Positions 23,178-32,312 of a DNA stretch of 64,000 nucleotides are shown here, piece by piece; the stretch's first letter is position 1, and each line of letters begins with the position of its first letter. Origin of the DNA: Candidatus Desulfarcum epimagneticum (GTDB taxonomy: Bacteria; Desulfobacterota; Desulfobacteria; Desulfobacterales; CR-1). Location of the stretch: positions 219,174-283,173 of the forward strand of contig CAACVI010000045.1 of assembly GCA_900659855.1 (NCBI GenBank), read 5' to 3'. The notes under the pieces are model-generated. The model did no database searches and was not told where the DNA came from. It worked only from the letters and a program-made list of their open reading frames with translations. The position numbers and the translations under genes are program-made.

Positions 23178-24491
23178 GCCCTTTTGGGAAAAGGTTTCTT
23201 TCATAAAAAAGACGCACCCGACCGCCGCGCCCGAGGCCGCCAGGAGAACGGCGATCACGGCGCCGTAAGCCTCTTCGGGGAGCGCGCCGCCGGATCTGGG
23301 GTAAAAATCCAGGACCCCTCCCAAAAGGGGCATGAACACCGCGCCGCCCAGGAACGGAAACAGGTTCACGGCGCCGATGGACGCCCCGGCGATGCTCACC
23401 GGAAACATCTCCTTGGCCATGGTGAACCCGATGACCACAATGGAAGAGGAGCAGATGGAAAAAAGGAAGAAAAACGCGTAGAGCGCGGCCGGGGGCAGGC
23501 CCGCCGGAAACAGTTTTAAGAACAGAAGCTGGACGAAAAGCAAAACAGAGCAAAGGAGAAAGACTTTTTTCCGGCTTTTTAAAACCCGGTCGGACAAAAA
23601 GCCCAGAAAAGGGCTTCCCAGGATCATTCCCCAGGCGATCATGCTTAAAACCGAGCCCGCCTGGGACCTTGCCATGCCGTACACGTCCATGAGATAGGGC
23701 CCGGCCCAAAGGGCCCCGAAACCGAAAAAAACGCCGCAGTCAAAAAAGAACCACACCGCCAGGGGCCAGAAATATTTCTCGGACACCACCCGGCGCGCCC
23801 CCTCCAAAAGCCCGATTTTTGCCTCATCCTTCCCGGGGTCCTTTCCCGACCGATTGTTTTGAACGGTTTCGTCTCCTCCGAAAAGGGCCGCCCGCTCCGC
23901 CTTCCCGGGCCGGTCCCGCACGATCATCCAGGCCAGAAGGGAAATGACGATAGTGCAGGCGCCGATGAGGGCGAATGACAGGCGCCATCCCAGGGACTCG
24001 GCCATGAGCGCCAGCGCCCAGGTGGCCGCCAGGACCCCGGCGCCGCCCACGGCGTTTAACACGCCGGCCATGGTGGCGAACTCGTCGGCCTTGAACCACT
24101 GGGAAAAAATTTTCATGGCCGGCACAAAGACCATGGCCACCCCGAGCCCCACCAGGACTCTTCCGGCAAAGGCCGTCTCCATGTTGGGGGAAAAGGCGAA
24201 CACAACGCTTCCCAAAGAGGCGATGATCAGAAAAAAAGCCACGGTCTTTCGCGGGCCCAGGGAATCGGACAAAAGGCCCGAGGGAAACTGCATGAGCGCG
24301 TAGCAGTAAAAATAGAGCGAGCCCAGAAGGCCGATGGCCCCCGCCGAGGCGGAAAATTCCCGGGCCAGCTCGTCCGCCACCACGGACAGCGACAATCGGT
24401 GAAAATACACAAAAAAATAGGCCAGGGCCAAAACCCACAGGATCAGCCGCCTGGCGCGAAACGCAGGGTTTCCGGGGGGGGAATTCATCAT
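23172..24491 (-). CDS. Major facilitator superfamily transporter
   Basis: This protein of about 439 residues has twelve predicted membrane helices. Between helices 2 and 3 lies the MFS motif FPSGLLSDSLGPRKT, and another copy (GFLSDRVLKSRKK) follows in the second half. It most resembles the OPA/anion-cation symporter or nitrate/hexuronate-like branches, but the substrate cannot be read. ATG 24491 has AAGGAA upstream; the 47 codons before it in the open frame look non-coding. It ends convergently with the hcpR-like gene. Confidence 0.88.
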   Translation of the reverse strand: MMNSPPGNPAFRARRLILWVLALAYFFVYFHRLSLSVVADELAREFSASAGAIGLLGSLYFYCYALMQFPSGLLSDSLGPRKTVAFFLIIASLGSVVFAFSPNMETAFAGRVLVGLGVAMVFVPAMKIFSQWFKADEFATMAGVLNAVGGAGVLAATWALALMAESLGWRLSFALIGACTIVISLLAWMIVRDRPGKAERAALFGGDETVQNNRSGKDPGKDEAKIGLLEGARRVVSEKYFWPLAVWFFFDCGVFFGFGALWAGPYLMDVYGMARSQAGSVLSMIAWGMILGSPFLGFLSDRVLKSRKKVFLLCSVLLFVQLLFLKLFPAGLPPAALYAFFFLFSICSSSIVVIGFTMAKEMFPVSIAGASIGAVNLFPFLGGAVFMPLLGGVLDFYPRSGGALPEEAYGAVIAVLLAASGAAVGCVFFMKETFSQKGS

Positions 24492-24573
24492 GAGCGGGTT
24501 CCTTAAACGTATAAAATACAAGAACATTGAGCGATTTTTTGCAAAAATATTCGCGTTTTTCCCCTGGTATTTT

Positions 24574-25041
24574 TTACTGAAGCGCTGTTTTAAGAAGGTT
24601 GGAAACCGTCTGCCCTCCATTGGATTTGGCATAGTTCAAAATAAGAGGGATAAATTGCCCTACCGCGCCTTTGCTCAACCCAAGCTTGGAAAAAGAATCA
24701 TACAAACCGGCCATTTTTCCCAGGGAGCCGGTATGCTTGCTTAGCATGGAAGAAAATCCTCCCAGGGCGCCTGAGCCTTTTTCAATTTTCGGAGCGGCAG
24801 CCATAAGGGATTCAACCTCCGGCATGGCGGTTGTGACTTTTGAAAAATCTTTAACCCCCATACTCTGCTTTGCGACATTAAAAATAGAGCCCGCGCCTCC
24901 TTGTGCCTGCTGAGTTGTAACGCCTATGTTTTTCACCAGCATTTCCACAAGTCCCAATTCTTGAGCAAAAATGGGCGCTGCCAGCCCCCATAAAAAAAAG
25001 ACCCCTGCCATTAAAGCAATCAAACATGCGCGTGTTTTCAT
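24574..25041 (-). CDS. Secreted DUF2780-like protein
   Basis: This 155-residue protein starts with a typical signal peptide (MKTRACLIALMAGVFFLWGL, cleaved near IFAQ). The mature part is helical and low in Cys, with VKDFSKVTTAMPEVESLMAAAPKI and a final GGQTVSNLLKTALQ. The pattern of the last 110 residues matches DUF2780 (VcgC/VcgE-like) proteins of unknown function. It is followed upstream on the same strand, 45 bases away, by another envelope protein, so the two may act together. Confidence 0.75.
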   Translation of the reverse strand: MKTRACLIALMAGVFFLWGLAAPIFAQELGLVEMLVKNIGVTTQQAQGGAGSIFNVAKQSMGVKDFSKVTTAMPEVESLMAAAPKIEKGSGALGGFSSMLSKHTGSLGKMAGLYDSFSKLGLSKGAVGQFIPLILNYAKSNGGQTVSNLLKTALQ

Positions 25042-25086
25042 TTTTTTCTCCCTGGTAAATGGTTTTAATAAAAAAACCGCCCATCA

Positions 25087-25743
25087 TTATTTTTTCAGAG
25101 TGATTTTCATCTGGCCCTCTTCCACGCGGATATTCTTCACCCCTTCCGAAAAACTCTTCCAGAAGCCTTGCTCGTCGCCGAATTTACTTGCCAGATCCAC
25201 ATTCTTCAAATTGCCCAGCCAGACATTGGGTATAGGCGCGCCCCACAGGCTCACGCCTTTTAATCTGACTATGGGTTTGCCATTTTTGTAGGCCAGCTCC
25301 ACGCCGGCATTCACACGAATGGTCTTGCCGCCCAGTATTGGAAAATCCGGTTCCATGGGGATGAGCAACTTGGCGCTCACCAGGTCATTTGCCAGATCAA
25401 TGGCCAATTTCTTTCCCAGGTTGGTGTTTTTTGCCAGAAGCGCGTTCACTTCTCTTTCATTGAAACTAATCTCGCCGCCGGCGCCTTTTTCGCTGTAGGG
25501 TTGGGGAATCAGATATTCATCTTCTTTGATTTTTAAGGGCTCGCTCTTTCTGGAGCGGGAACCCGCTTCCCCCATATCAACTCCAACCGCTTTCAACTTG
25601 GCGTCAAGGACTCGCTTTTCTTTGGCGCTCAACTCATGGGGTTCAAATTCCTTGACAAACACATAGGAGGATAGCGCCCAGTAGGCGGCCCCCGCCGTGA
25701 CAGCCATGGCAATAACAATAATCAGCAGAATTCGCGGCCACAA
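25087..25743 (-). CDS. Membrane-anchored periplasmic protein, function unknown
   Basis: This 218-residue protein has one N-terminal membrane segment (RILLIIVIAMAVTAGAAYWAL) and a soluble remainder facing the periplasm. The C-terminal half (EISFNEREVNALLAKN, LVSAKLLIPMEPDFPILGG, then VRLKGVSLWGAPIPNVWLG and a beta-rich end) looks like a lipid- or ligand-binding beta domain. The start is a TTG with GAAAGGA about 20 bases ahead. It is upstream of the DUF2780-like gene, probably in one operon. I do not recognise a named family. Confidence 0.65.
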   Translation of the reverse strand: MWPRILLIIVIAMAVTAGAAYWALSSYVFVKEFEPHELSAKEKRVLDAKLKAVGVDMGEAGSRSRKSEPLKIKEDEYLIPQPYSEKGAGGEISFNEREVNALLAKNTNLGKKLAIDLANDLVSAKLLIPMEPDFPILGGKTIRVNAGVELAYKNGKPIVRLKGVSLWGAPIPNVWLGNLKNVDLASKFGDEQGFWKSFSEGVKNIRVEEGQMKITLKK

Positions 25744-25830
25744 AAGAAATGAACGGGTCCTTTCAAAAAAGGGTTTTTTGTGATTGCCAAGTGATCATTT
25801 TTGACAATTTTCGGATTTGTATTCATGGAC

Positions 25831-25858
25831 AAAATGTCGCCAAAATGTGACAGAATGT
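25831..25858. promoter_or_regulatory. Phased AAAATGT repeats upstream of envelope gene pair
   Basis: AAAATGT, AAAATGT and AGAATGT begin at 25831, 25842 and 25852, so they recur every 10-11 bases on one face of the DNA. They lie about 90 bases upstream of the TTG start of the leftward envelope gene and could be an activator binding array. The 206-base gap holds nothing else evident. Confidence 0.4.
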
Positions 25859-25949
25859 CAACATTTTTTTATTTCCGCGATATTTTCCCATGTATTTTTT
25901 TACTGGCCGCCATGAGATGGGGTCCGCCAGAACATTTTTCAACGGGCTC

Positions 25950-26855
25950 TTAGAGGGTGTTTACCGGTTTCCACACATTGTCATAATTTCTGACTCTGGA
26001 AATTTTCTCTCCGAAAGGCAGCGTCTCATGCCGGGAAGCGCTTGTCTCAATGGCCTCTTTTTTATCTTGATACATGTCATCCCAGGGCATGAGGATCACT
26101 GATCCCCCTTCGGAGACGACCAGGCGGGGCAGTATGGGCTCCCCCCATGTCCGGTCGGCCATGGCTGTTTTCAGTTCATGGATGGAGGGAAATGACAGAA
26201 GCTCATGCAGGGTCAAAAGCGTGGGCGGGCTCAGGGGAATATCTCCATTGAGGTTTCCGGAAAGGCCGTTTTCCGGTTCGATCCATATGCCCCGGACGGC
26301 TTCATTTAAATCCGGCGAGAATGTTTCATCCCCGGAAACAAGGGTTATGAAAAACCGGGTGTCATAACGCCTGGGCATCCGCTCAGGGGTGATCCAGCGC
26401 GACCACCTGAAAAGCGGCGACAGGTCCGGCAAACCGGAAAGCGGCGCCGCCCTCTTTTTCAGCCAGCCCCGGGAAAGCCCCCCGGACATTCTGGCCTTTT
26501 CCAGCGCCTCCCAATCCCCGGCAAGGGCTCCCAGACTTCCGCGAAACGCCCCGGCCTCCTCGAAATTCTCCCGAACAGCGGCCACGCAATAGGCCACGGC
26601 CTCCCCCGGGGAGAGGTCCCCGCCGAAACGCTCCGAAATCTTTTCCGGTGGCATGTCCAGGCGCCGGAGCCAGAAATCCGAATCGCGGTCCTCCGGGTCC
26701 AGTCCTCCGCCGGGGAAGACATACTTTCCGGCCATAAAACCGCTTTTCTCGTTTCTTTTCAGCAGATAGGTCTGGAGCTTTCCCTGTTTTTCCCGGACAA
26801 AAATCGTGGTGGCCGCGGCCCGGGGGGCGGCCGGCGTCTTTTTTTCCCGGCTCAA
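25950..26855 (-). CDS. NUDIX hydrolase (NUDT19-like)
   Basis: This protein of about 301 residues opens with a beta strand (TTIFVREKQGKLQTYLLKRN), then VFPGGGLDPEDRDSDFW and, after an insertion, AVRENFEEAGAF. These are the two halves of a split Nudix box (Gly early; R-E-x-x-E-E later). The insertion between them and the length match the NUDT19 or CoA-diphosphatase-like group. The TTG at 26855, preceded by AGGAG, fits better than the longer frame from 26933, which would overlap pyrE by 52 bases. It hydrolyses a nucleoside diphosphate derivative, perhaps acyl-CoA. Confidence 0.8.
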   Translation of the reverse strand: MSREKKTPAAPRAAATTIFVREKQGKLQTYLLKRNEKSGFMAGKYVFPGGGLDPEDRDSDFWLRRLDMPPEKISERFGGDLSPGEAVAYCVAAVRENFEEAGAFRGSLGALAGDWEALEKARMSGGLSRGWLKKRAAPLSGLPDLSPLFRWSRWITPERMPRRYDTRFFITLVSGDETFSPDLNEAVRGIWIEPENGLSGNLNGDIPLSPPTLLTLHELLSFPSIHELKTAMADRTWGEPILPRLVVSEGGSVILMPWDDMYQDKKEAIETSASRHETLPFGEKISRVRNYDNVWKPVNTL

Positions 26856-26881
26856 TGGCCCTCTCCTTTTGGGATGAATCC

Positions 26882-27433
26882 TTACATCCGTTTCAAATGG
26901 TCCGTCAGCTCGGTTCGGGTGATCAGCGCCCATGCCCGGGGCGCATGGTCGCGGATATTGTCCATCCCCCCCTCCTGGCGGTCCACCAGGATCACGGCGG
27001 CCTCCACCTCCAGGCCCTCCAGACGGGCGCGCTCAATGGCTTTGACGGTGGAGCCCCCGGTGGTGGCCACGTCGTCGATGATGACCACCCGGTCCCCGGC
27101 CTTGAGGTCCCCCTCCATCCACCGGGCGCCGGGCGCCTTTTCCTTTTTGAGGGAAAAGGCCTTCACGGGCTTTTTTTTAAGCCCGGAGACAAAGGCCGCG
27201 GCGATGGCGATGGGATCGGCGCCGAAGGTGAGCCCTCCGACCCCGGCGGGCTTCAAATCCGCGATCCGGTCGAAAACCAGGCTCCCGGCCAGAAACATGC
27301 CTTCAGGGCTGAGAACCGCCGGCCGGCAGTTGACATAATACCGGCTGAGTCTGCCGGAGGCCAGTTTGAACACCGGCTCGTCTTCGCATTGGAAGGAGAC
27401 GCGGCAAAGCATATCGATCAATTTTTGTTTCAT
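26882..27433 (-). CDS. pyrE: Orotate phosphoribosyltransferase
   Basis: This 183-residue enzyme transfers a phosphoribosyl group from PRPP to orotate in pyrimidine synthesis. The PRPP-binding motif [20 protein letters not shown] is complete, and a catalytic Lys region ([10 protein letters not shown]) precedes it. [15 protein letters not shown] lies near the N-terminus. Length fits PyrE. It is upstream of the NUDIX gene on the same strand with 26 bases between. Confidence 0.95.
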   Translation of the reverse strand: MKQKLIDMLCRVSFQCEDEPVFKLASGRLSRYYVNCRPAVLSPEGMFLAGSLVFDRIADLKPAGVGGLTFGADPIAIAAAFVSGLKKKPVKAFSLKKEKAPGARWMEGDLKAGDRVVIIDDVATTGGSTVKAIERARLEGLEVEAAVILVDRQEGGMDNIRDHAPRAWALITRTELTDHLKRM

Positions 27434-27458
27434 GAAAAAAACCCGGGCGCGTTAAAAC

Positions 27459-27496
27459 AAAAAAGCCCCGCCCTTGGAAACAGGGAAGGGCTTTTT
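27459..27496 (-). terminator. Terminator after acsE
   Basis: AAAAAGCCC and GGGCTTTTT pair across an imperfect middle stem with a GAAA loop. T-runs exist on both strands, so it may work both ways. It separates acsE from pyrE. Confidence 0.65.
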
Positions 27497-27514
27497 GGTT
27501 TGAATGAAAAAAAT

Positions 27515-28435
27515 CTATATCTCAAGCCATGAATCGGAGTACAGGGCTCTTCCGAGGATCACGTTCACGGTTTTGGCATAATCCTGCATCTCCTTTGAAA
27601 GGGAGGCGATATCAGGCTCATCTCCCCCCGCTCCCGGATCCGTGGGATCATCGCCCAGCATGCCGTAAATCAGGTCCACGATGTCCTGGCGCTGACCCTT
27701 GGCGATGGAGGCGAGCGTGTCATCCAGGGGATCCGCGATCACCGAATACATTCCGTATTTTTCCAGCATCACCATATAGGCGCAGTTCAAAATGGAGCGC
27801 AGATGGTCCGGGGGACCGTTGGAGATGTTGGACAGGCCGCATGTGCTCTTGGCGCCGGGCGCCATGTCCTGGAGCATGGCCATGAACTGCATCAAACAGA
27901 TGAGCTGGGGCTGCTGGATATTGACCGGGGTGACGATGCCGTCCACCCATATTTTTTCGTTGGGGATGCCGGCTTCGTTGGCAAAGTAAAGCAGCTCCAC
28001 GCAAAGCGCGGCCCGCTCATTCTCGTCCCGGGGAAGCCCGTCCGGGCCCCAGAGGAGGGCGATGAAATCGGCGCCGTGCTCGGCCGCCATGGGAACCATC
28101 TTTTCATAGCGCTCGGGACGGCACATGATGGAATTGATCAGAGGCGGCCCCGCCTTGTCGCTCTTGTACACCTTCAAAGACGCCTCAATGGCGTCGATGT
28201 TGGAGGTGTCCAGCGCCAGCGGGATGTCATCCACCACTTCCTGAACCGTCTGGACCACCCAGGGCATCAGCTCATGGCCGTCTTTTTTGGCGGGCCCCAA
28301 ATTGATGTCAATGTAATCCATCTTTTTTTCCTTCTGGAAAAGGGCCTCTTCCTGGATCGGTTTGGGATCGCGCTCTTTGAACGCTTTGCCGATTTTTTTG
28401 GATATCACATTTAAACTCTCGCCTATCAGTAACAT
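27515..28435 (-). CDS. acsE: Methyltetrahydrofolate:corrinoid iron-sulfur protein methyltransferase
   Basis: AcsE moves the methyl group from methyl-tetrahydrofolate to the cobalt of the corrinoid iron-sulfur protein. The 306 residues form a dihydropteroate-synthase-type barrel: MLLIGESLNVISKK, DYIDINLGPAKKDG, PLALDTSNIDAIEA and STCGLSNISNGPP, all matching pterin-binding loops. The C-terminus carries an extra acidic stretch (GDDPTDPGAGGDEPD). It is the last gene of the CODH/ACS cluster but is separated from acsC by a terminator-like hairpin. Confidence 0.93.
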   Translation of the reverse strand: MLLIGESLNVISKKIGKAFKERDPKPIQEEALFQKEKKMDYIDINLGPAKKDGHELMPWVVQTVQEVVDDIPLALDTSNIDAIEASLKVYKSDKAGPPLINSIMCRPERYEKMVPMAAEHGADFIALLWGPDGLPRDENERAALCVELLYFANEAGIPNEKIWVDGIVTPVNIQQPQLICLMQFMAMLQDMAPGAKSTCGLSNISNGPPDHLRSILNCAYMVMLEKYGMYSVIADPLDDTLASIAKGQRQDIVDLIYGMLGDDPTDPGAGGDEPDIASLSKEMQDYAKTVNVILGRALYSDSWLEI

Positions 28436-28462
28436 GCAACCCCCTTATTTTTAATATCAAAT

Positions 28463-28509
28463 AAAAAAAAGAGCCGGACGGGGGCGCCCTCGCGCTTGAT
28501 CCATCCGGC
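28463..28509 (-). terminator. Hairpin with T-run between acsC and acsE
   Basis: On the minus strand GCCGGA and TCCGGC form the base of a GC-rich stem, followed by a run of eight T. It would end or reduce transcription before acsE. Confidence 0.6.
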
Positions 28510-28551
28510 CCGATGTGCGCGCTTTTCCGCCGCGATATCGCTTGCCGAAAG

Positions 28552-29892
28552 CTACCTGGCCTTCAAAAACGCGGGGATGTGCGCGGCGTCCCTGGGTCCC
28601 ACCGTGATGGTCCAGTCCGGAAGCTCCTCTTCCACGTCGCCGGCGATGGCCGCCGCGTAACCGGGAATGATCAGCTCCTTGTGGCCGACCTTGTCGGCGA
28701 TGCCCGATTTCTTGACGAAAAGGCCCACGTCGTCCCCGGAGAATTTCCCGGCCGCCCATGCCGTCATGACGGACAGTCCTTCGGAGTCCTTGATCAACAG
28801 CCACGTGGGAACCCGGCTGCCCTCGATTTCGCCGGACACGATGAAGTAGGTGAGGGCGAAATTGGTGGTGACCAGAACCGGGGAATTTTCATCGGGAGAG
28901 CCGATTTCGTAAATGCCCTCGGTCACGGTCATGGGGCGCTGGGGATCCGTGTAGATGTTGAGCCTTTCGAGAAGAAGCGGAAAAAGAGACTCGCCGGTAA
29001 AATCGGACAGAATCGAGATGGCGCCGTACTTGGCGATCTGCATGCCGGCGATGAGGGTCTCCATGTCGAGATTGTCGGCCATTTCGCACGGGAAAGTGAT
29101 GACCGGGAAACCCACTGAACGGTTTCCGTCCTTCAAAGAGGCGCGCCGGATGGCCACCAGATCTTCCAGAGACTGTTTGAGTTCCCTGGAGCCCGGATCA
29201 AGCACAATGTCTTTGAGTCCCATGCCTATGAGCTGGTCCGCCAGGGCCGCCGCGGCTTCCACGGAATCGGCCTTGAACGCGATAGGCAGATCGTTTTCCC
29301 TGGCGATCTCGCCAAAGGCCTCGATTTTGTCCGCCGCGGACGCGTAGACCAGGGGGCGTTTGAAGCCGCAGGCCTCCACGCCGGCCTTCATGACCTCGGG
29401 GTCCCCGCTCATCAAAACCACGTTGAACTCCGAGGTTTCGGCGATGGTTTTGGCGGTTTGGGCAAACGCGGCCGCGTCCTGATTCACATCCTTCACGGCC
29501 ACCAGCTCGGGCCGCAGATTCAGGCCCACACGCTCAAACTGAAACGCGTTCCACATTTTGAGCTTGGCTTCAAGGTCCGAATCGGAAATATCGGACGCGA
29601 CCAAAGCGCCCAGGAGGGTGGGATTGTAAAAGGTTTTTTCATGCCTGTACTGAACCGTCTCCCCTCCCACGGTCTTGGCCCGGACGCCTTTTCCAATGAG
29701 AACCGGGCGGATGGGCGGAGCCGAGGCTTCGGAGAGCTGCTCTCTGGCCTCGTCCGACACATACGGGCAGCTGTCCAGCTCGGCCTTGCCCGACGCCAGG
29801 TTCATGGCGAACGCCAGGCATGTCGGGACGCCGCACTCCTTGCAGTTGGTCTTGGGCAGGAGTTTAAAAATCTGAATACCGGTTAATGCCAT
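28552..29892 (-). CDS. acsC: Corrinoid iron-sulfur protein, large subunit
   Basis: This 446-residue subunit starts with a 4Fe-4S domain (TNCKECGVPTCLAFAMNLAS and a later DSCPYV) whose cluster reactivates cobalt. A TIM-barrel domain (ELVAVKDVNQDAAAFAQ, NVVLMSGDPEVMKAG) follows, and a C-terminal corrinoid-binding domain spans roughly residues 315-446. With AcsD it carries the methyl group between methyl-THF and acetyl-CoA synthase. It lies 130 bases downstream of acsB, in a gap holding two perfect hairpins. Confidence 0.95.
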   Translation of the reverse strand: MALTGIQIFKLLPKTNCKECGVPTCLAFAMNLASGKAELDSCPYVSDEAREQLSEASAPPIRPVLIGKGVRAKTVGGETVQYRHEKTFYNPTLLGALVASDISDSDLEAKLKMWNAFQFERVGLNLRPELVAVKDVNQDAAAFAQTAKTIAETSEFNVVLMSGDPEVMKAGVEACGFKRPLVYASAADKIEAFGEIARENDLPIAFKADSVEAAAALADQLIGMGLKDIVLDPGSRELKQSLEDLVAIRRASLKDGNRSVGFPVITFPCEMADNLDMETLIAGMQIAKYGAISILSDFTGESLFPLLLERLNIYTDPQRPMTVTEGIYEIGSPDENSPVLVTTNFALTYFIVSGEIEGSRVPTWLLIKDSEGLSVMTAWAAGKFSGDDVGLFVKKSGIADKVGHKELIIPGYAAAIAGDVEEELPDWTITVGPRDAAHIPAFLKAR

Positions 29893-29918
29893 TTTTATCT
29901 CCTTTAATCCGCCTTAAT

Positions 29919-30002
29919 GCCGGCAAACAGTCCCTGGGGACCGTTTGCCGGCGCAAGCGCGGATAAGTCTGTTTTTAAAAGCGGGCGCCGGAAACCGGCG
30001 CC
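29919..30002. other. Two perfect hairpins between acsB and acsC
   Basis: GCCGGCAAAC (29919-29928) pairs with GTTTGCCGGC (29943-29952), with further pairing inside the loop. GGCGCCGG (29984-29991) pairs with CCGGCGCC (29995-30002) around AAA. On the transcribed minus strand the second is followed by only four T. They may act as a weak terminator or as RNA-processing or stabilising sites that set subunit ratios. Confidence 0.7.
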
Positions 30003-30022
30003 TCAGGCTTTGTTCAATTTTC

Positions 30023-32236
30023 TCAACCGATAATGGGATCCATGGAAAGCGCCGGATGACCCTTTTCCTGGAGCCAGGGAAGAATCTCTTCCTCGGTGAT
30101 CCCGACGGTCTCGTCGGCGATCTTGTCGTACAGATCCGGAACGCCCAGCGCCGCGCCGCGCTTCTCCAGCCTTTCCTTGATCTCTTCTTTCAATATTTTG
30201 GGCATCCACACCATTCTCAAAAGTCCGCCGTCGCCCTTGACAAATTTGCCCTGGGTGACATTGAACTTTGAATGTCCCACGAATCCGGGCGAAGAGGCCC
30301 CCCCGCCCATGACGCCGGCCAGGGTGGTGAACTTCATGCCGCAGGGCGTCTCGCCCGTGTAATCCCGGTTCACGGTCATAATGCCGTTGCAGGACGGAAG
30401 CATGGCCGCGATGCATTCGCAGCATCCGCAGGTGGTCATGGGATCGGTGACCATGGAGTAGAAATTGTAATGGGTCACCGCGCCCCTGGAGGCCTTTTGA
30501 ATAAAATCATTCACGCCCTTCCACTGGCCCAGGACAGGATCGATGCACTCGCCTTTTTCAATGGGCTGGTTGGGGCCGGTGGGGTTGATCTCAAAGGAGG
30601 CCTTGCAGTCCATCCAGTTGTAGGCGCCGCACAGACCGGTTCTTTCCGGGCTGACGGAGCAGACATGGTTGGGGGCGAATGACTGGCACAGGGTGCAGGA
30701 GTAGTAGGTCTCCACATCCTCGTCCTCCATCTTCTCCACCCGCTCGTCCCGCATTCTGTATTCGGCGCGGGCCCTCTTGGTCAGCGCGTCCACATCTTTT
30801 TTATTGGTGTAAAGCGTGACCTGAACCTTGTCCAGTATCTTTCCGAAATCCTGATGGAATTTGGCGTGCAGCACCACCCCGATGTCTTTTAAGGTAAAGC
30901 CTTTTTCCACCGCCGCCTTGCTGATCCGGACCCATGAGATATCTCTTTGTCCGATGTGCATGATTCCCTGGATGTAGTTGATCAGATGATGAATCTGGCG
31001 TTCGATAATCGGCTCGAAATCCGTCTGGAACTCGCGGCCGGCGATCTGGACATAGATGCCCAGGGGAAAAGTCTCGCCTTCCTTGATTTCGCCCAGATCC
31101 GGTCCCACGATCTCGACCTTGGCGTCTTCGATGTCATTCATCTCAGCCATTTTGCAAAGCTCGGTGCACTGGGTTTTTCCGCCGCCGGTCTGGCAGTAAA
31201 GGTCCGCGCCCCTCACCCGCTCGCCCTCATAGGCCGGGCCGAAGGAGCAGGGAATCTCGATTTCGGACACGATGGTTTTAAGACCCCGGATTTCCACCGA
31301 TTTCTGGCACATTTCCTCGTGGGTGACATTGGCCACCACGTGCTCGTAGGTGCATATTCCGGTGGGAAGAATCTCCGGGATGTCCGTGTCGGCCAGGGTC
31401 GGGAAACCCCAGTTCACGCAGCCCGCCGCGGCGGCGGCCCACTCGGTGCCCACATCGCCCAGCGCGTTGACAAAGGCGAAAACCCTTTCCTTGTTGTACA
31501 GAAGGATTTTTTTGTAATCGCCCGGCTGCACGCCGCCGAAGGCCATGGCGGCCCGGTTGGCGAAGCCCAGGGCGAAAACGGCCGAGGAGATGTCCGGCCC
31601 GAAGGGCACGATCCGGGTGTTCCATCCGATCTGGACGCCCGCTTCAATGAGCTGGTTGATGACGGTTTTGCCGTTGTGCTCGGCCGCGCAGAAGATGTAC
31701 AGGCTCCTTCTCTGGTACTCTTCCACAATATCCTTGGCGATTTCGGCGTTCGGGGCCGCGCCCACGATGGCCGCGAAACCCGGGGCCGATCCGTCCACGA
31801 ACTCCACGCCCCGTTTCCGGAGAATGGTGTCGTCGGCCGGTCCCAGCCATATTTTACCGGCCTCAATGTCCGGATCTTCCTGGGAGAAGTAAAAATCAGG
31901 CTGGCGGAGTATGCGGATGGCCTCCAGAATCTCATAGGAAAAAATCGCCGCCATGCCCGCGTCCAGAAGGGGCCCGAGGTAAGGCAGATGGTTTTTGCCC
32001 TTGATATGGGGCGGCAGAAGGCCCCGGGCGAATTCCATGGGTTTTTTCAGATCTTCCAGGGTCTCCACCTTCATGCCCGTCAGGGAATAAATCACGGGCA
32101 GGTAGTAACCGGTGTTGGGAAACTCGATCTTAGAGGACGCGTCAAAGCTCGCAAGGGCGTTATCCAGCGCCCCTTCAGCCGTTGAAACCACTTTATAGCC
32201 GCCCTGTATAACGGCAAACGCTACTAATTTGGACAT
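30023..32236 (-). CDS. acsB: Acetyl-CoA synthase catalytic subunit
   Basis: This protein of 737 residues joins a methyl group, CO and CoA into acetyl-CoA at the nickel-containing A-cluster. The cluster ligands lie in CGCCECIAAMLPSCNGIM and TPCGMKF, with an earlier CTLCQSFAPNHVCSVSPERTGL segment. The N-terminal domain that binds the CO dehydrogenase and the middle CoA-binding region are present. Length matches the bacterial enzyme. In many sulfate reducers this runs backwards to oxidise acetate. Confidence 0.97.
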   Translation of the reverse strand: MSKLVAFAVIQGGYKVVSTAEGALDNALASFDASSKIEFPNTGYYLPVIYSLTGMKVETLEDLKKPMEFARGLLPPHIKGKNHLPYLGPLLDAGMAAIFSYEILEAIRILRQPDFYFSQEDPDIEAGKIWLGPADDTILRKRGVEFVDGSAPGFAAIVGAAPNAEIAKDIVEEYQRRSLYIFCAAEHNGKTVINQLIEAGVQIGWNTRIVPFGPDISSAVFALGFANRAAMAFGGVQPGDYKKILLYNKERVFAFVNALGDVGTEWAAAAAGCVNWGFPTLADTDIPEILPTGICTYEHVVANVTHEEMCQKSVEIRGLKTIVSEIEIPCSFGPAYEGERVRGADLYCQTGGGKTQCTELCKMAEMNDIEDAKVEIVGPDLGEIKEGETFPLGIYVQIAGREFQTDFEPIIERQIHHLINYIQGIMHIGQRDISWVRISKAAVEKGFTLKDIGVVLHAKFHQDFGKILDKVQVTLYTNKKDVDALTKRARAEYRMRDERVEKMEDEDVETYYSCTLCQSFAPNHVCSVSPERTGLCGAYNWMDCKASFEINPTGPNQPIEKGECIDPVLGQWKGVNDFIQKASRGAVTHYNFYSMVTDPMTTCGCCECIAAMLPSCNGIMTVNRDYTGETPCGMKFTTLAGVMGGGASSPGFVGHSKFNVTQGKFVKGDGGLLRMVWMPKILKEEIKERLEKRGAALGVPDLYDKIADETVGITEEEILPWLQEKGHPALSMDPIIG

Positions 32237-32312
32237 ATCATTCCTCCTTCGTTGAGGATGTTAAAATCAGTTGTGAGTCTTTTGGGTCTGTTCGTCACGC
32301 ACGCCGGAGGAT

